Positions 21,116 through 29,617 of a stretch of DNA of 30,549 bases are shown here, one piece after another; positions within the stretch are counted from its first letter, which is position 1; each line of letters begins with the position of its first letter. Made by a program: the position numbers and the translations under genes. The stretch is taken from positions 1 through 30,549 of IMG/VR virus record IMGVR_UViG_3300029286_000180; one strand, 5' to 3'. A model generated the notes under the pieces. The model worked only from the letters and a program-made list of their open reading frames with translations, ran no database searches and was not told the origin of the DNA. Origin of the DNA: a virus.

Positions 21116-21693
21116 AACGACTTGAAAAATACCTCAAGGAGATACAGAGTACAGTTTATTACGAACCAGAGATTGACTACCACAAACACATTTCTGGAGT
21201 CCTGATAGACCAGATAGAAGAAAACAAATACAAAGATGTTTTAGATATAGGAGTGGGCAAGGGTTATTCGTTAAGGAAGTTCAAAGAACGTGGTTTTAAC
21301 GTAAAAGGCATAACCCTAGACAACAAAGAATGTGACGATTTTAAGGCAGAAGGATTTGATGTATCTATAATGGACATGTCTTTTCTTGACTTTGAAGATG
21401 ATACATTTGATCTTGTTTGGTGCAGACACGCACTTGAACATTCAGTCATGCCGTTCATAGCATTAAAAGAGTTCTGGCGGGTATTAAGAAAAGGGAAAGA
21501 GTTATACGTTGAACTACCAAGTGACAACGTATTCCACATTGAGAACCCGAACCATTACTCACTGTTTGCAGATGCTACTTGGATGTCACTATTTAAAAAG
21601 GCTGGGTTTGAAATATCAAACAGACTTCAAACTCATGTCCACCTAAAACACTTTATAGACATATACTGGCAATATTGGTTGAAGAAAATATGA
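21112..21693 (+). CDS. Class I SAM-dependent methyltransferase
   Basis: The 193-residue protein has motif I VLDIGVGKG at residues 43-51, an acidic strand end (GITLDNK), DFEDDTFDLVWCRHALEH, and LKEFWRVLRKGKELYVELPS, all typical of the methyltransferase-11 type fold. SAM is the expected methyl donor; the substrate is unknown. It is translationally coupled by ATGA to the glycosyltransferase gene, so I infer a joint action on a sugar or glycan, for example O-methylation of a glycosylated virion or cell-surface product. It is not similar to a DNA methyltransferase, as it lacks any (D/N)PPY or PC motif. Confidence 0.85.
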   Translation: MKRLEKYLKEIQSTVYYEPEIDYHKHISGVLIDQIEENKYKDVLDIGVGKGYSLRKFKERGFNVKGITLDNKECDDFKAEGFDVSIMDMSFLDFEDDTFDLVWCRHALEHSVMPFIALKEFWRVLRKGKELYVELPSDNVFHIENPNHYSLFADATWMSLFKKAGFEISNRLQTHVHLKHFIDIYWQYWLKKI

Positions 21694-23321
21694 AAAAAGC
21701 AATTCTGACTATTGTATGTGGCGATAAATTCGAGGCTATCTTTAAAAAGACAGAACCTTACTTCGTAGCTTATGCTGAAAAGTGTGATGCTGATCTTATT
21801 ATTCTTAACGATGCCAGCCAAGTTCCTACCGCTCACTGGCTAAAATTCACCTGCTACAATCTATTAAAAAAGGAATACGATAGAATTGCGTTTATAGACG
21901 CTGATATACTTATCAGAGATGATGCACCTTCTCTGTTTGATGTTGTTCCTGAAGATGAATTTGGGATATTTGACGAAGGGCAGTTCACTCCTAGAAACAT
22001 ATGTATTCGTGAAGTAATGAAAGTCTATAACGTAGAAGGATTTAAGTATGACGGAACTACCTACTACAACACAGGAGTATTCGTTGCATCACGAAGGCAT
22101 AGACACATTTTCAAGATAGTTGAAGAAATAAAGCCTTTGAGAAACTCATTCGGGGAACAGACCTTCCTAAATATGAAGATTATGCTTTCCGGAGAGAAAG
22201 TATTTAGACTTCATTACAATTATAACCGTATGTCAATTATGGACAGGGCAACAGGAATGACAAGACTCAATTCCTACCTTATCCATTACGCTGGTGACGG
22301 TGATAAATTGATGGAAAAGCTGGATAGAGATATTCTAAAATGGCAAGAACCCAATCGCAAATACAAACAGAAAGTATTCGTCTGGTCGTTAGGTGGAATA
22401 GGAGATATTGTCGCTGCTGAACCTGTTATTCGATATATGCGAAATATCGCTTACAAAGATGCTGAAATATGGGTAATGTCCAAAAACTACGAACTCTACG
22501 ACCATATTAAAGGAATTAAATTAAGTGAAGGATATCCGGAAGGTGAATTTGACGCTGTAACAGAGTTCAATACTCACCAGTTGCCTTGGGAAGAATTTGG
22601 CAAATATGTTTCCTTCCACTTCACTCATTGTGTTGATTGGACTTCTTTTCATGTATTAGGACGGCAATTACCTGACGAAGATAAACAGATTCAACTTTCC
22701 TATCATCAAAAACATCTTCAGGAAGTATTAGATATTTGCGAATACCCGGAAAGTCTGGTTCTGGTTCATCCGGGCATAGGATGGGAATCCAAGAATTTCC
22801 CCTTAAAATACTGGCAGGATATAATTGATGGACTTGTTGCCGATGGTCAGAAAGTAGGTATCATAGGAAAGCGTATAAGTGACGCACACGGTGTTTTAGA
22901 AGTAGATGCAACGGATTGTATTGACTTCCGAGATAAGTTGAGCCTGAATGGTCTGGTAGCATTAATATCAAAGGCAAAGACGTTAGTTTCAAATGACTCC
23001 GCACCTATCCATATTGCTGGAGCTTTTGAAAACAATATAGTCTTGATTCCAACCTGTAAACATCCTGATCATATACTTCCCTTTAGACACGGAAACAAGA
23101 ATTACAAAACAAAGGCGCTTTATAAGAAATTAATGGAAGAAGAAAACTCATATTTCGGTGGAGATATAACTGATGTATGGGTTGCTAAATATGTACCTAA
23201 AGGACATAAAATTGAGGAGTATCTTCCCGATGTGGAAGATGTAATTGATGCAGTATCTAACTTTGATGAAACTTGTGAGAAATCCCCAGTTTCATACAGA
23301 CTAATGGAGGCAACACAATGA
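21690..23321 (+). CDS. Two-domain glycosyltransferase, GT8-like plus GT9-like
   Basis: The start at 21690 overlaps the methyltransferase stop (ATGA); a TTG extension to 21675 is not preferred. The N-terminal half (about 1-230) is GT-A: MKKAILTIVCGDKFEAIFKK, with DRIAFIDADILIRDD (DxD motif) and TTYYNTGVFVASRR, similar to GT8 glycogenin-like enzymes. The C-terminal half (about 235-500) is GT-B, starting VFVWSLGGIGDIVAAEPVIR and containing LVLVHPGIGWESKNFPLKYW and LVSNDSAPIHIAGAF, as in ADP-heptose-type heptosyltransferases (GT9). A fusion of two transferases suggests sequential sugar addition to one acceptor. The target is unknown. Confidence 0.85.
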   Translation: MKKAILTIVCGDKFEAIFKKTEPYFVAYAEKCDADLIILNDASQVPTAHWLKFTCYNLLKKEYDRIAFIDADILIRDDAPSLFDVVPEDEFGIFDEGQFTPRNICIREVMKVYNVEGFKYDGTTYYNTGVFVASRRHRHIFKIVEEIKPLRNSFGEQTFLNMKIMLSGEKVFRLHYNYNRMSIMDRATGMTRLNSYLIHYAGDGDKLMEKLDRDILKWQEPNRKYKQKVFVWSLGGIGDIVAAEPVIRYMRNIAYKDAEIWVMSKNYELYDHIKGIKLSEGYPEGEFDAVTEFNTHQLPWEEFGKYVSFHFTHCVDWTSFHVLGRQLPDEDKQIQLSYHQKHLQEVLDICEYPESLVLVHPGIGWESKNFPLKYWQDIIDGLVADGQKVGIIGKRISDAHGVLEVDATDCIDFRDKLSLNGLVALISKAKTLVSNDSAPIHIAGAFENNIVLIPTCKHPDHILPFRHGNKNYKTKALYKKLMEEENSYFGGDITDVWVAKYVPKGHKIEEYLPDVEDVIDAVSNFDETCEKSPVSYRLMEATQ

Positions 23322-23950
23322 TATTTTTATGGAACGCAACAAATGATGATATGGACTTTGGTTACGGCGGGTTGAGTTACACGATACTTGCCGGTAAAAG
23401 AATGAAGGTTGACGAAGCAATGGGGCGGCACGTTCTTAATAACTTAGGTGCAAGAGGATTGACTAAGTTAGTTTTCGATGATGATGGTAAGTCTATCAAC
23501 GAAGAAAAGATCGAAGCAGACGCAAAAGAACGCTGCAAGGAATTTAAAATCCGTCAGATAGTAACCTATAACGAAAGAAACGAAAGACGCAAGGCATCTG
23601 GTCAACCATATGATGTTCCCACCAAAGACGTTAAGAAATACGCCATTGAGTTAGGAATTGACTTGCTTCAACCATATACAATGTCTGATGGTGAAAAAGG
23701 ACAGATAGGGAAATTAAGTCAGGAGAATGCTGAATTAAAAACTCAAATGGCAACCATTATGAACCAGATGCAGACTATGATGTCGAGTATTGCTTTACAA
23801 CCACAAAAAGTAGAAGCAAATAGAAAAGGTATGGTAGAATGTGGTGTATGCGGTGAGTGGCTACCTGAAAACAGAATAAAAACTCATATAAGATTTAAAC
23901 ACAACTTTAATAAGGAAGTGAAAGATGACGCAGAGCCTGTACCAATATAA
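23318..23950 (+). CDS. Structural-region protein with C-terminal C2H2 finger (210 aa)
   Basis: The ATG overlaps the glycosyltransferase stop (ATGA). The N-terminal half is soluble (MDFGYGGLSYTILAGKRMKV and DEAMGRHVLNNLGARGLTKL). A helical region SQENAELKTQMATIMNQMQT is probably a coiled coil. The C-terminus has CGVCGEWLPENRIKTHIRFK plus H, a classical Cys2-His2 zinc finger. Zinc fingers of this kind are unusual in phage structural genes. It lies just before connector-type proteins and may be a DNA-contacting assembly factor, but this is not established. Confidence 0.7.
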   Translation: MIFLWNATNDDMDFGYGGLSYTILAGKRMKVDEAMGRHVLNNLGARGLTKLVFDDDGKSINEEKIEADAKERCKEFKIRQIVTYNERNERRKASGQPYDVPTKDVKKYAIELGIDLLQPYTMSDGEKGQIGKLSQENAELKTQMATIMNQMQTMMSSIALQPQKVEANRKGMVECGVCGEWLPENRIKTHIRFKHNFNKEVKDDAEPVPI

Positions 23951-24776
23951 TAATTGCTATGGTATCCTTGAAGACATAAGGACGGAACTAAACGAATGGT
24001 CAGTAGCATTATCACAGGGAAGTAAAGTAGCATCATATGATAATTCAGATATTGTCAGAAAAATTAATACAGCACAAAGATTTCTGTGGAATATGCTCTT
24101 TATTCGTTTCCCAGAACTCTTTCTCACAACTGCTAACGTAACTGGAACTGCGGGGGTCTATACAAATCCTTCTGATCTGTATAGACTTTCCCACATCATA
24201 GACTCCAGTGGAAACAAAATCAGCAACATCTCAATTAAATTAAAACATCTTAGTAACAACACTGGTTCTCCTTATCTTTATTATCGTTATGGCAATACGA
24301 TAGTCAGAGATAATGGTGGAACTGATACAATAACCTACTACTACTACAAAACAGTCAAGGAAATGACACAGGGTATGTCAAGTGCAGGAGGTGTAAGTTC
24401 TTTAACTCTAGCCACTACTGCCAAGCCTGTTGCTGACTATTATAACGGAATTATCATAGAGAATATTACGAACGGTTGGGCAAGTACCATATCAGATTAC
24501 ACCGCAGCAAGAGTAGCCACACTAACAGGTACGGGTGCAGCTTCCAATTATTATGGGACAGTATCTGAACTTCCAGAATGTTTTCACGACTTAATATCTC
24601 AGAAAGCAAAATTGCTTTTAAGAAGCGAAATAGTCTCCCCTGAAAAACCTACTACTCAAATACAGATGGATTTCAGGGAGAATTTAATAGAAACGATAAG
24701 GGCATTCACTGGTTCTTATTACAGTGATATTCCAATGGATGAACTGTTTTACGACTTTAACTCATATTACAGGTAA
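23925..24776 (+). CDS. Head-tail connector/adaptor-like protein (283 aa)
   Basis: The start follows AAGGAAGTGAAAG within the preceding gene (26-base overlap). The N-terminus is helical (NNCYGILEDIRTELNEWSVA then NTAQRFLWNMLFIRFPELFL), followed by a beta-rich middle (VTGTAGVYTNPSDLYRLSHI) and a helical C-terminus with LISQKAKLLLRSEIVSPEKP. Helix-rich ends with a beta region, and the position between the capsid block and the large hub protein, resemble gp4/gp6-type connector subunits that extend the portal in short-tailed phages. I could not match a domain, so this is a position-led call. Confidence 0.6.
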   Translation: MTQSLYQYNNCYGILEDIRTELNEWSVALSQGSKVASYDNSDIVRKINTAQRFLWNMLFIRFPELFLTTANVTGTAGVYTNPSDLYRLSHIIDSSGNKISNISIKLKHLSNNTGSPYLYYRYGNTIVRDNGGTDTITYYYYKTVKEMTQGMSSAGGVSSLTLATTAKPVADYYNGIIIENITNGWASTISDYTAARVATLTGTGAASNYYGTVSELPECFHDLISQKAKLLLRSEIVSPEKPTTQIQMDFRENLIETIRAFTGSYYSDIPMDELFYDFNSYYR

Positions 24777-24779
24777 ACG

Positions 24780-27623
24780 ATGCCTACTAATTTATCAACA
24801 TTAGGAACTATACCATTTTCTGGAGGGCAGAATACTTACAACGATCCTACCTTATTGCCAAGTGGTTCGCTATCGTCTTCACAGAATATCCGTCACGCCC
24901 ATCCCGGATTTAAGTCCAGAATGGGTATGATCAAGCAACACTCCACAGCAGACGGAACCAACAAGGTGTTGAGTATGTTTCAATTCTCCAAAGGCAAGAG
25001 AACAGAGAGACACTTCTATGCCCAGATGTCCGATGATGATGTTCTGGAAGCAACGACTGCTCCCCCAGGAGTTACTTATGAGACAATGACACTTGATGTA
25101 TCCCCTGCAACTGATTGGGCAGCAGGAGATATAATTACAGGGCAGGCTAGCAATAAAACCTGTATCTGTGCAGTAAAACTATCTGCAACAACTTATAGTG
25201 TCTATGGCAGAACAGGTGCTTTTACTCTTGGCGAAATAGTAGGTGTTACAGGCACTGCTGCAAAACTAGCAGATCAGGGTGCAGCTAATCCTACTTTTGC
25301 GGGAGGTGAATTTGGAACTGAAGTATTCTCAGGTTCTTCAAGTTCCCTCCCAGCCACTTGGTCTGTGTTGAATGACAAACTTATCTTCTCCAACGGTGTA
25401 GATCAGCATCAGATATGTGCTGGAACGGAAGATATAATAAGCAAGTTTATCGTATATGACTCTGACACTAAACTTCCAGCGATACCTTCTGTCGGCACTG
25501 ATTATACATCAGAAGTGAATTATGGTGGTTCAGGTACAGTTGCAGTTCTTGATAGTTTAGGTAACTTTGCAGCAGGAACGGGGACTGTTACTTGTGGAAT
25601 TGGAGGGGTAAGTGTTGTTGGAACTGGAACGGCATTTTTAACAGAATTAGAAGTAGGACAGACAATATATGTTGACGCTGCCGAAAAAAATACTGTGGCA
25701 ACTATAACAAGCAATATCGCCGCAACTGTAACAACAAACTGGTCTGCGGATAGAACAACAAAGACATTTACTAAAACTAATGACTGCATATTAATTTGCT
25801 CCCCAATAATGCCAAATAGGGTTACATTTACCGTTACTGCTGTAAATGGGAATGATTCAGTTGCCGCTGTAGCTTATTCATCAACTACAGGGTGGAAGAT
25901 GGCATCAAGCGTTGTTGACGGAACTATTGCCTCTGCTGGTAAAACTTTATCCGGTTCAGGGGCAATTACTTTTACTCAACCGACAGATGCCGCACCTAAA
26001 TATATGTATGGCAGAAATGGATTCTGGGTGAAGATATCATTTTCAGCCGCTTTAGATGCAGAAGTGGAAGTATCAACAGTAACCTACGGTTCTGGATTCA
26101 CGGCAATTCAAAACGTATGGGATGGTTCTTTAGAAGATGCCATAGAAGCTCAATTCTATAAAAACTCAACTGCTGTCTATTATCTCTACGGCTCTACTTC
26201 AATATCCGTAGGGGCAATGACTACCAGCGACTATGTATATTTTAACACTGCTGATCCCGCACTTGCAGTCCTTATAGACCCCGCTGGAACTCCAAATACC
26301 ACAGCATCTACTACCATTTCAACATTTGAATATCTAAATGCAGCAGGTGCGTGGACTACAGTAGGAACTTATACAGACGGTACTTCTGGTTTAAGTAAAA
26401 TAGGATATGTAACATTTTCCAGACAAACAGATGTTGCCCCTGTTCAATTCAATGGTTCTGTTTATCAGTCCTACTGGTACAGATTCAAAGTTAATAAGAC
26501 ATTAAGCGCAACGGTTAATATAGGTATTCAATATATACCATATTTTGATATAAGTGATTTCGGGGTAGGTCTTTGTAATGCTACTTGGAAAGATAACAGT
26601 GTTTTTGTATTTGATCAAGACCCCTCTTGGATTTATGTATCGGCACCCGGTAATTCACAGGTTCTTTCAAGTATAAATAGTGCAATTTATCAAGCGGGTG
26701 ATGGAAGGGCAAATAAGATTCTTGCTATGAAAGGATTTTATAACGAATTATTAATAGCTCAAGAGGAAAAAGGCAATGCAGGTGGATGTATAACTCTTAT
26801 CCAAGGAACAAAACCAGAGAATTATGGGAAGATTCTTATATCTAATAAGTATGGAGTAATCAGCTCACAAGGGATGGAAGTAGTAGAAACCATAGAAGGC
26901 GGACACAACGCCTATTTTCTATCTAAGCGAGGTATTCTTTTTTCTGACGGCAGAGGGATTGCTTTTATCAAAGGATTTGAACAGATACGAAACTACTTTG
27001 ATCCTACCTTCCCTAATGACTGTATAAGGGCGGGTTACGAAAGCAAGATGTATCTAAAATACGACTCAGTATTCCACATTCTAAAAATAGGGTTGGTTGT
27101 CGGAACTACTGCCACAGAAGTAAACAAAGTCCTAGTTTACAACTTAATTGATAAGAATTTCTCAACAGATGTATATCAGTACGCATTGGCTTCAGAATGT
27201 GAAGTGGAATCAGCCAGCGGAAATGTTCCATTTACTTTATTAGGTGGCGGCCAGGCAGACGGATTCGTTTACATCCAGAATAGCGGGATTGACGATATTT
27301 CAACTGCGGTGGATTCATATGTAACTTTGGAATTTAACGTAAAGGGTAAAATAATCCGTGACAGGGAGATGATATTCCGTTGTAAGGTTCAAACTGCTGG
27401 AGACCTGACAGTAACTCCTTATTACAATGGAGTAGTTCAAACAGATATGGCACAGACACTTTCTATGACTGCGGAAAACTCCGGAGACAGGACACGTAGG
27501 CACAGGATGAATCTCAATTTCAAAGACCAGAACGTAAGTGTAAAGATACAACACAACACCGCAACAGAATCAATGTATCTCCTAGATTACGGTGTAGCTC
27601 TTGAAGACTATGTGGAGCAGTAA
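24780..27623 (+). CDS. Large beta-rich tail hub/nozzle-like protein (947 aa)
   Basis: A 947-residue protein rich in Thr/Ser/Gly/Val, almost all beta. It opens LGTIPFSGGQNTYNDPTLLP and SGSLSSSQNIRHAHPGFKSR, a start I recognise from podovirus tail-hub/nozzle proteins (P22 gp10-like). Later blocks include NDKLIFSNGVDQHQICAGTE, repeated Ig-like or beta-sandwich segments, DNSVFVFDQDPSWIYVSAPG and GFYNELLIAQEEKGNAGGCI, and a C-terminal NRDREMIFRCKV-type strand region. Such proteins close the head-tail channel and hold fibres or spikes. The start has only a weak CAGGTAA site. TAATG links it to the next gene. Confidence 0.75.
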   Translation: MPTNLSTLGTIPFSGGQNTYNDPTLLPSGSLSSSQNIRHAHPGFKSRMGMIKQHSTADGTNKVLSMFQFSKGKRTERHFYAQMSDDDVLEATTAPPGVTYETMTLDVSPATDWAAGDIITGQASNKTCICAVKLSATTYSVYGRTGAFTLGEIVGVTGTAAKLADQGAANPTFAGGEFGTEVFSGSSSSLPATWSVLNDKLIFSNGVDQHQICAGTEDIISKFIVYDSDTKLPAIPSVGTDYTSEVNYGGSGTVAVLDSLGNFAAGTGTVTCGIGGVSVVGTGTAFLTELEVGQTIYVDAAEKNTVATITSNIAATVTTNWSADRTTKTFTKTNDCILICSPIMPNRVTFTVTAVNGNDSVAAVAYSSTTGWKMASSVVDGTIASAGKTLSGSGAITFTQPTDAAPKYMYGRNGFWVKISFSAALDAEVEVSTVTYGSGFTAIQNVWDGSLEDAIEAQFYKNSTAVYYLYGSTSISVGAMTTSDYVYFNTADPALAVLIDPAGTPNTTASTTISTFEYLNAAGAWTTVGTYTDGTSGLSKIGYVTFSRQTDVAPVQFNGSVYQSYWYRFKVNKTLSATVNIGIQYIPYFDISDFGVGLCNATWKDNSVFVFDQDPSWIYVSAPGNSQVLSSINSAIYQAGDGRANKILAMKGFYNELLIAQEEKGNAGGCITLIQGTKPENYGKILISNKYGVISSQGMEVVETIEGGHNAYFLSKRGILFSDGRGIAFIKGFEQIRNYFDPTFPNDCIRAGYESKMYLKYDSVFHILKIGLVVGTTATEVNKVLVYNLIDKNFSTDVYQYALASECEVESASGNVPFTLLGGGQADGFVYIQNSGIDDISTAVDSYVTLEFNVKGKIIRDREMIFRCKVQTAGDLTVTPYYNGVVQTDMAQTLSMTAENSGDRTRRHRMNLNFKDQNVSVKIQHNTATESMYLLDYGVALEDYVEQ

Positions 27624-28738
27624 TGGATTACGGTAGAAGAAAATACGCAACTCCAACCGATAACCAAATTGGGTTTATGAGGGAAAGCACCGACCAATAC
27701 GTTAATAGTATCGGTGGAGATTACTATCCTCACGCAGATACGAGGCAACCATATTTATATTCTGATTATACAGAAATGCTGTATTTATTTAACGGCCCGG
27801 GGTTATCCCCTTACATAAATGACCATAAAGACCCTGAATTAAAACCAGTTAATTGGGGAAAGCCGCCCTCTCCCGGAAACCCCGGTTCACCCGGCAGACC
27901 ACAACCCGGTCAACCCGGAACATTTGCCCCGCCCGGATTTGGCAGTCCCGGTTATGGTTCTCCCAGTAGTGGCTCTCCTAATTATGGAGCTTTTGGCAGT
28001 AGGGGATATGGTGCTTCTGGGTCGGGCAGTGTAGATATGTCACTTGGTGATTTCGGATTAGATGAGGGGCAGGGAGATGGAACTTTTTCTTGGTGGGATT
28101 TATGTGGTGGATTGGGAATTTCATATACAAGTAATTCACTTGGCGCAGATGAGGAAATGTCTATATCTGCTGGAGCTGTAGGAGAAAACATAAATCTTAG
28201 TTGGTCATTAAGTGGAGTGGGTTCATTAAAGAATGAAGATGGCGGGGCATTAACAGAAGATAGAAGGACTATTGTATATACGGCTCCGCATACTAATCCT
28301 GGATGCGATAATCCTATTATTACTTTAAGATGTGAAGGAAGGGTAACTAATATAATAAAGATAGCTGTAAATACATCTACAAGTGGCTCCGCAGCAGCAG
28401 TGGTAAAAACTTGTTATAATGGGTCAGAAACCTGTGCAAAAAACTGCGGATGTTATTCTGTAGCTGGAATTGCATATAAATGCACAGGAGGAATAGTCGT
28501 TGGAGGCAGTTGCGGAACAAGCACTCCGGGGTGTGTTAATTTCGGCCCCCCTCCTTTAACCTATCCCACTTGTGCATTAGCATTTGCTGCCGTTTGTGTT
28601 AATGCAGCGGCAGGACAGTGCAATTCTTGTGCTGCTGCCCTTGCTTTTTGTAGTGTATATGCTGGAGGTTTAGGAACTACAGATTTAAGAACTGCTGAAA
28701 TGATTGCAGATGGATGTTGTCCTTCACAACTTTTATAG
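27623..28738 (+). CDS. Pro/Gly-rich protein with Ig-like and Cys-rich C-terminus (371 aa)
   Basis: Translationally coupled by TAATG. Three parts are visible: an N-terminal soluble part to about residue 80; a collagen-like or disordered Pro/Gly/Ser stretch (PPSPGNPGSPGRPQPGQPGT, then repeated GSPxYG); and a C-terminal region that starts with an Ig-like segment (SISAGAVGENINLSWSLSGV) and ends with 16 cysteines in about 150 residues, including CAKNCGC, CNSCAAALAFC and CC. The cysteines suggest disulphide bonds or zinc, unusual in a virion protein unless it works outside the cell. It follows the hub gene, so a tail fibre or surface-exposed appendage is plausible. Confidence 0.7.
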   Translation: MDYGRRKYATPTDNQIGFMRESTDQYVNSIGGDYYPHADTRQPYLYSDYTEMLYLFNGPGLSPYINDHKDPELKPVNWGKPPSPGNPGSPGRPQPGQPGTFAPPGFGSPGYGSPSSGSPNYGAFGSRGYGASGSGSVDMSLGDFGLDEGQGDGTFSWWDLCGGLGISYTSNSLGADEEMSISAGAVGENINLSWSLSGVGSLKNEDGGALTEDRRTIVYTAPHTNPGCDNPIITLRCEGRVTNIIKIAVNTSTSGSAAAVVKTCYNGSETCAKNCGCYSVAGIAYKCTGGIVVGGSCGTSTPGCVNFGPPPLTYPTCALAFAAVCVNAAAGQCNSCAAALAFCSVYAGGLGTTDLRTAEMIADGCCPSQLL

Positions 28739-28744
28739 GAGATT

Positions 28745-29119
28745 ATGAAACAACTTACTCAGTATGAATTTGAAGAAAGAATGGATGCAATCCAAAGAGC
28801 AAGACGGATATTTATTGAATCTGGACTTACTAAAAATATTACTCACGCCTTTGAGATATATCAGGAAGTATTTGCTGAAAGAGAAAGAGAATTATTTTTA
28901 AGTTCTGTGTTAAACGGGAATAGGGCGCAAACAGTAATGGATAGATACATAAGACCTAAATGCCCTGACTGTCAGTCTGATATGATGTTCAGATTAGTTC
29001 CAGAAAACAAAGAAGGTGTAAAAACTCAACTTGTCTGTTCAGGTTGTCCGTTAGTTCTGGATAGTGAGAAAGATTTAACTGAGTGGATGAGAGCATTGAA
29101 GGTGAAAGATGGAGTTTGA
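28745..29119 (+). CDS. Small protein with zinc ribbon (124 aa)
   Basis: TAGGAGATT precedes the ATG. A helical first half (MKQLTQYEFEERMDAIQRAR and ITHAFEIYQEVFAERERELF) is followed by a zinc ribbon, CPDCQSDMMFRLVPENKEGV and LVCSGCPLVL, with Cys-x2-Cys at both ends. It overlaps the next gene by eleven bases. Nucleic-acid or protein binding is expected from the ribbon; no function is known to me. The position among late genes is odd for a DNA-binding factor. Confidence 0.7.
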   Translation: MKQLTQYEFEERMDAIQRARRIFIESGLTKNITHAFEIYQEVFAERERELFLSSVLNGNRAQTVMDRYIRPKCPDCQSDMMFRLVPENKEGVKTQLVCSGCPLVLDSEKDLTEWMRALKVKDGV

Positions 29120-29303
29120 TTTAAACGAATATTTAAAGTCTTTGCCACGAAAAACAAAGGAAATGGATATACCCGGTACTGTAGAGGCGTATCTGGATGA
29201 AATATGCCCCTTATGCGGGAAACCACTTAAACAAATGAAACCGTGCTGTGGAAGTCCAAACGGATATAAGATGTGTGTATGTGGATACAAAATTATAATT
29301 TAA
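29109..29303 (+). CDS. Small cysteine-rich protein (64 aa)
   Basis: GAAGGTGAAAG precedes the ATG inside the previous gene. After DLNEYLKSLPRKTKEMDIPG the second half contains CPLCGKPLKQMKPCCGSPNG and YKMCVCGYKI, with seven cysteines in about 30 residues arranged as one or two zinc-binding knots. The short acidic and helical start could be a protein-binding tail. No family recognised. Its 3' end overlaps the start of the membrane-protein gene. Confidence 0.65.
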   Translation: MEFDLNEYLKSLPRKTKEMDIPGTVEAYLDEICPLCGKPLKQMKPCCGSPNGYKMCVCGYKIII

Positions 29304-29617
29304 TATTTGTCGGGATACTGACCGAGGCGATTGTCAATCTCCTCTTCACAGGGACTGTGTTGCAACCTTTTAGGGAGTGGGTTATTAAGCACATTCCCTT
29401 GAGAGTCAGGGGAGAGCATTTGCTTGAATGCAAACTATGTACTTCTTTTTGGGTGGGTATCTTGTGTGTAGTTCTTGTAAAATATACAATGGGTGATATA
29501 ATGGCATTAATCCTGTGGGGAATAGTTATTCATAGGGTTAGCAATTATATCCATTTAATTTACAGTATAATAAAAGATTATCAAATGGATATTAGAGTAA
29601 ATAGGGGGAAAAAATGA
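29279..29617 (+). CDS. DUF1360-like membrane protein (112 aa)
   Basis: I place the start at ATG 29279 (MWIQNYNLIFVGILTEAIVN); a GTG at 29273 is an alternative. Two or three membrane segments are visible: NLIFVGILTEAIVNLLF, SFWVGILCVVLV and MALILWGIVIHRVS. The conserved-looking piece LLECKLCTSFWVGIL matches the Cys-x2-Cys-x2-Phe-Trp signature of the DUF1360 family as I remember it. A role in lysis or in the membrane is possible, but the family has no firm function. It overlaps the next gene as ATGA. Confidence 0.65.
   Translation: MWIQNYNLIFVGILTEAIVNLLFTGTVLQPFREWVIKHIPLRVRGEHLLECKLCTSFWVGILCVVLVKYTMGDIMALILWGIVIHRVSNYIHLIYSIIKDYQMDIRVNRGKK

Noticed and set aside
29026-29290. Minus-strand frames within the late genes at the right end
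   Set aside because: They overlap well-supported plus-strand genes with ribosome binding sites and have no recognisable product.
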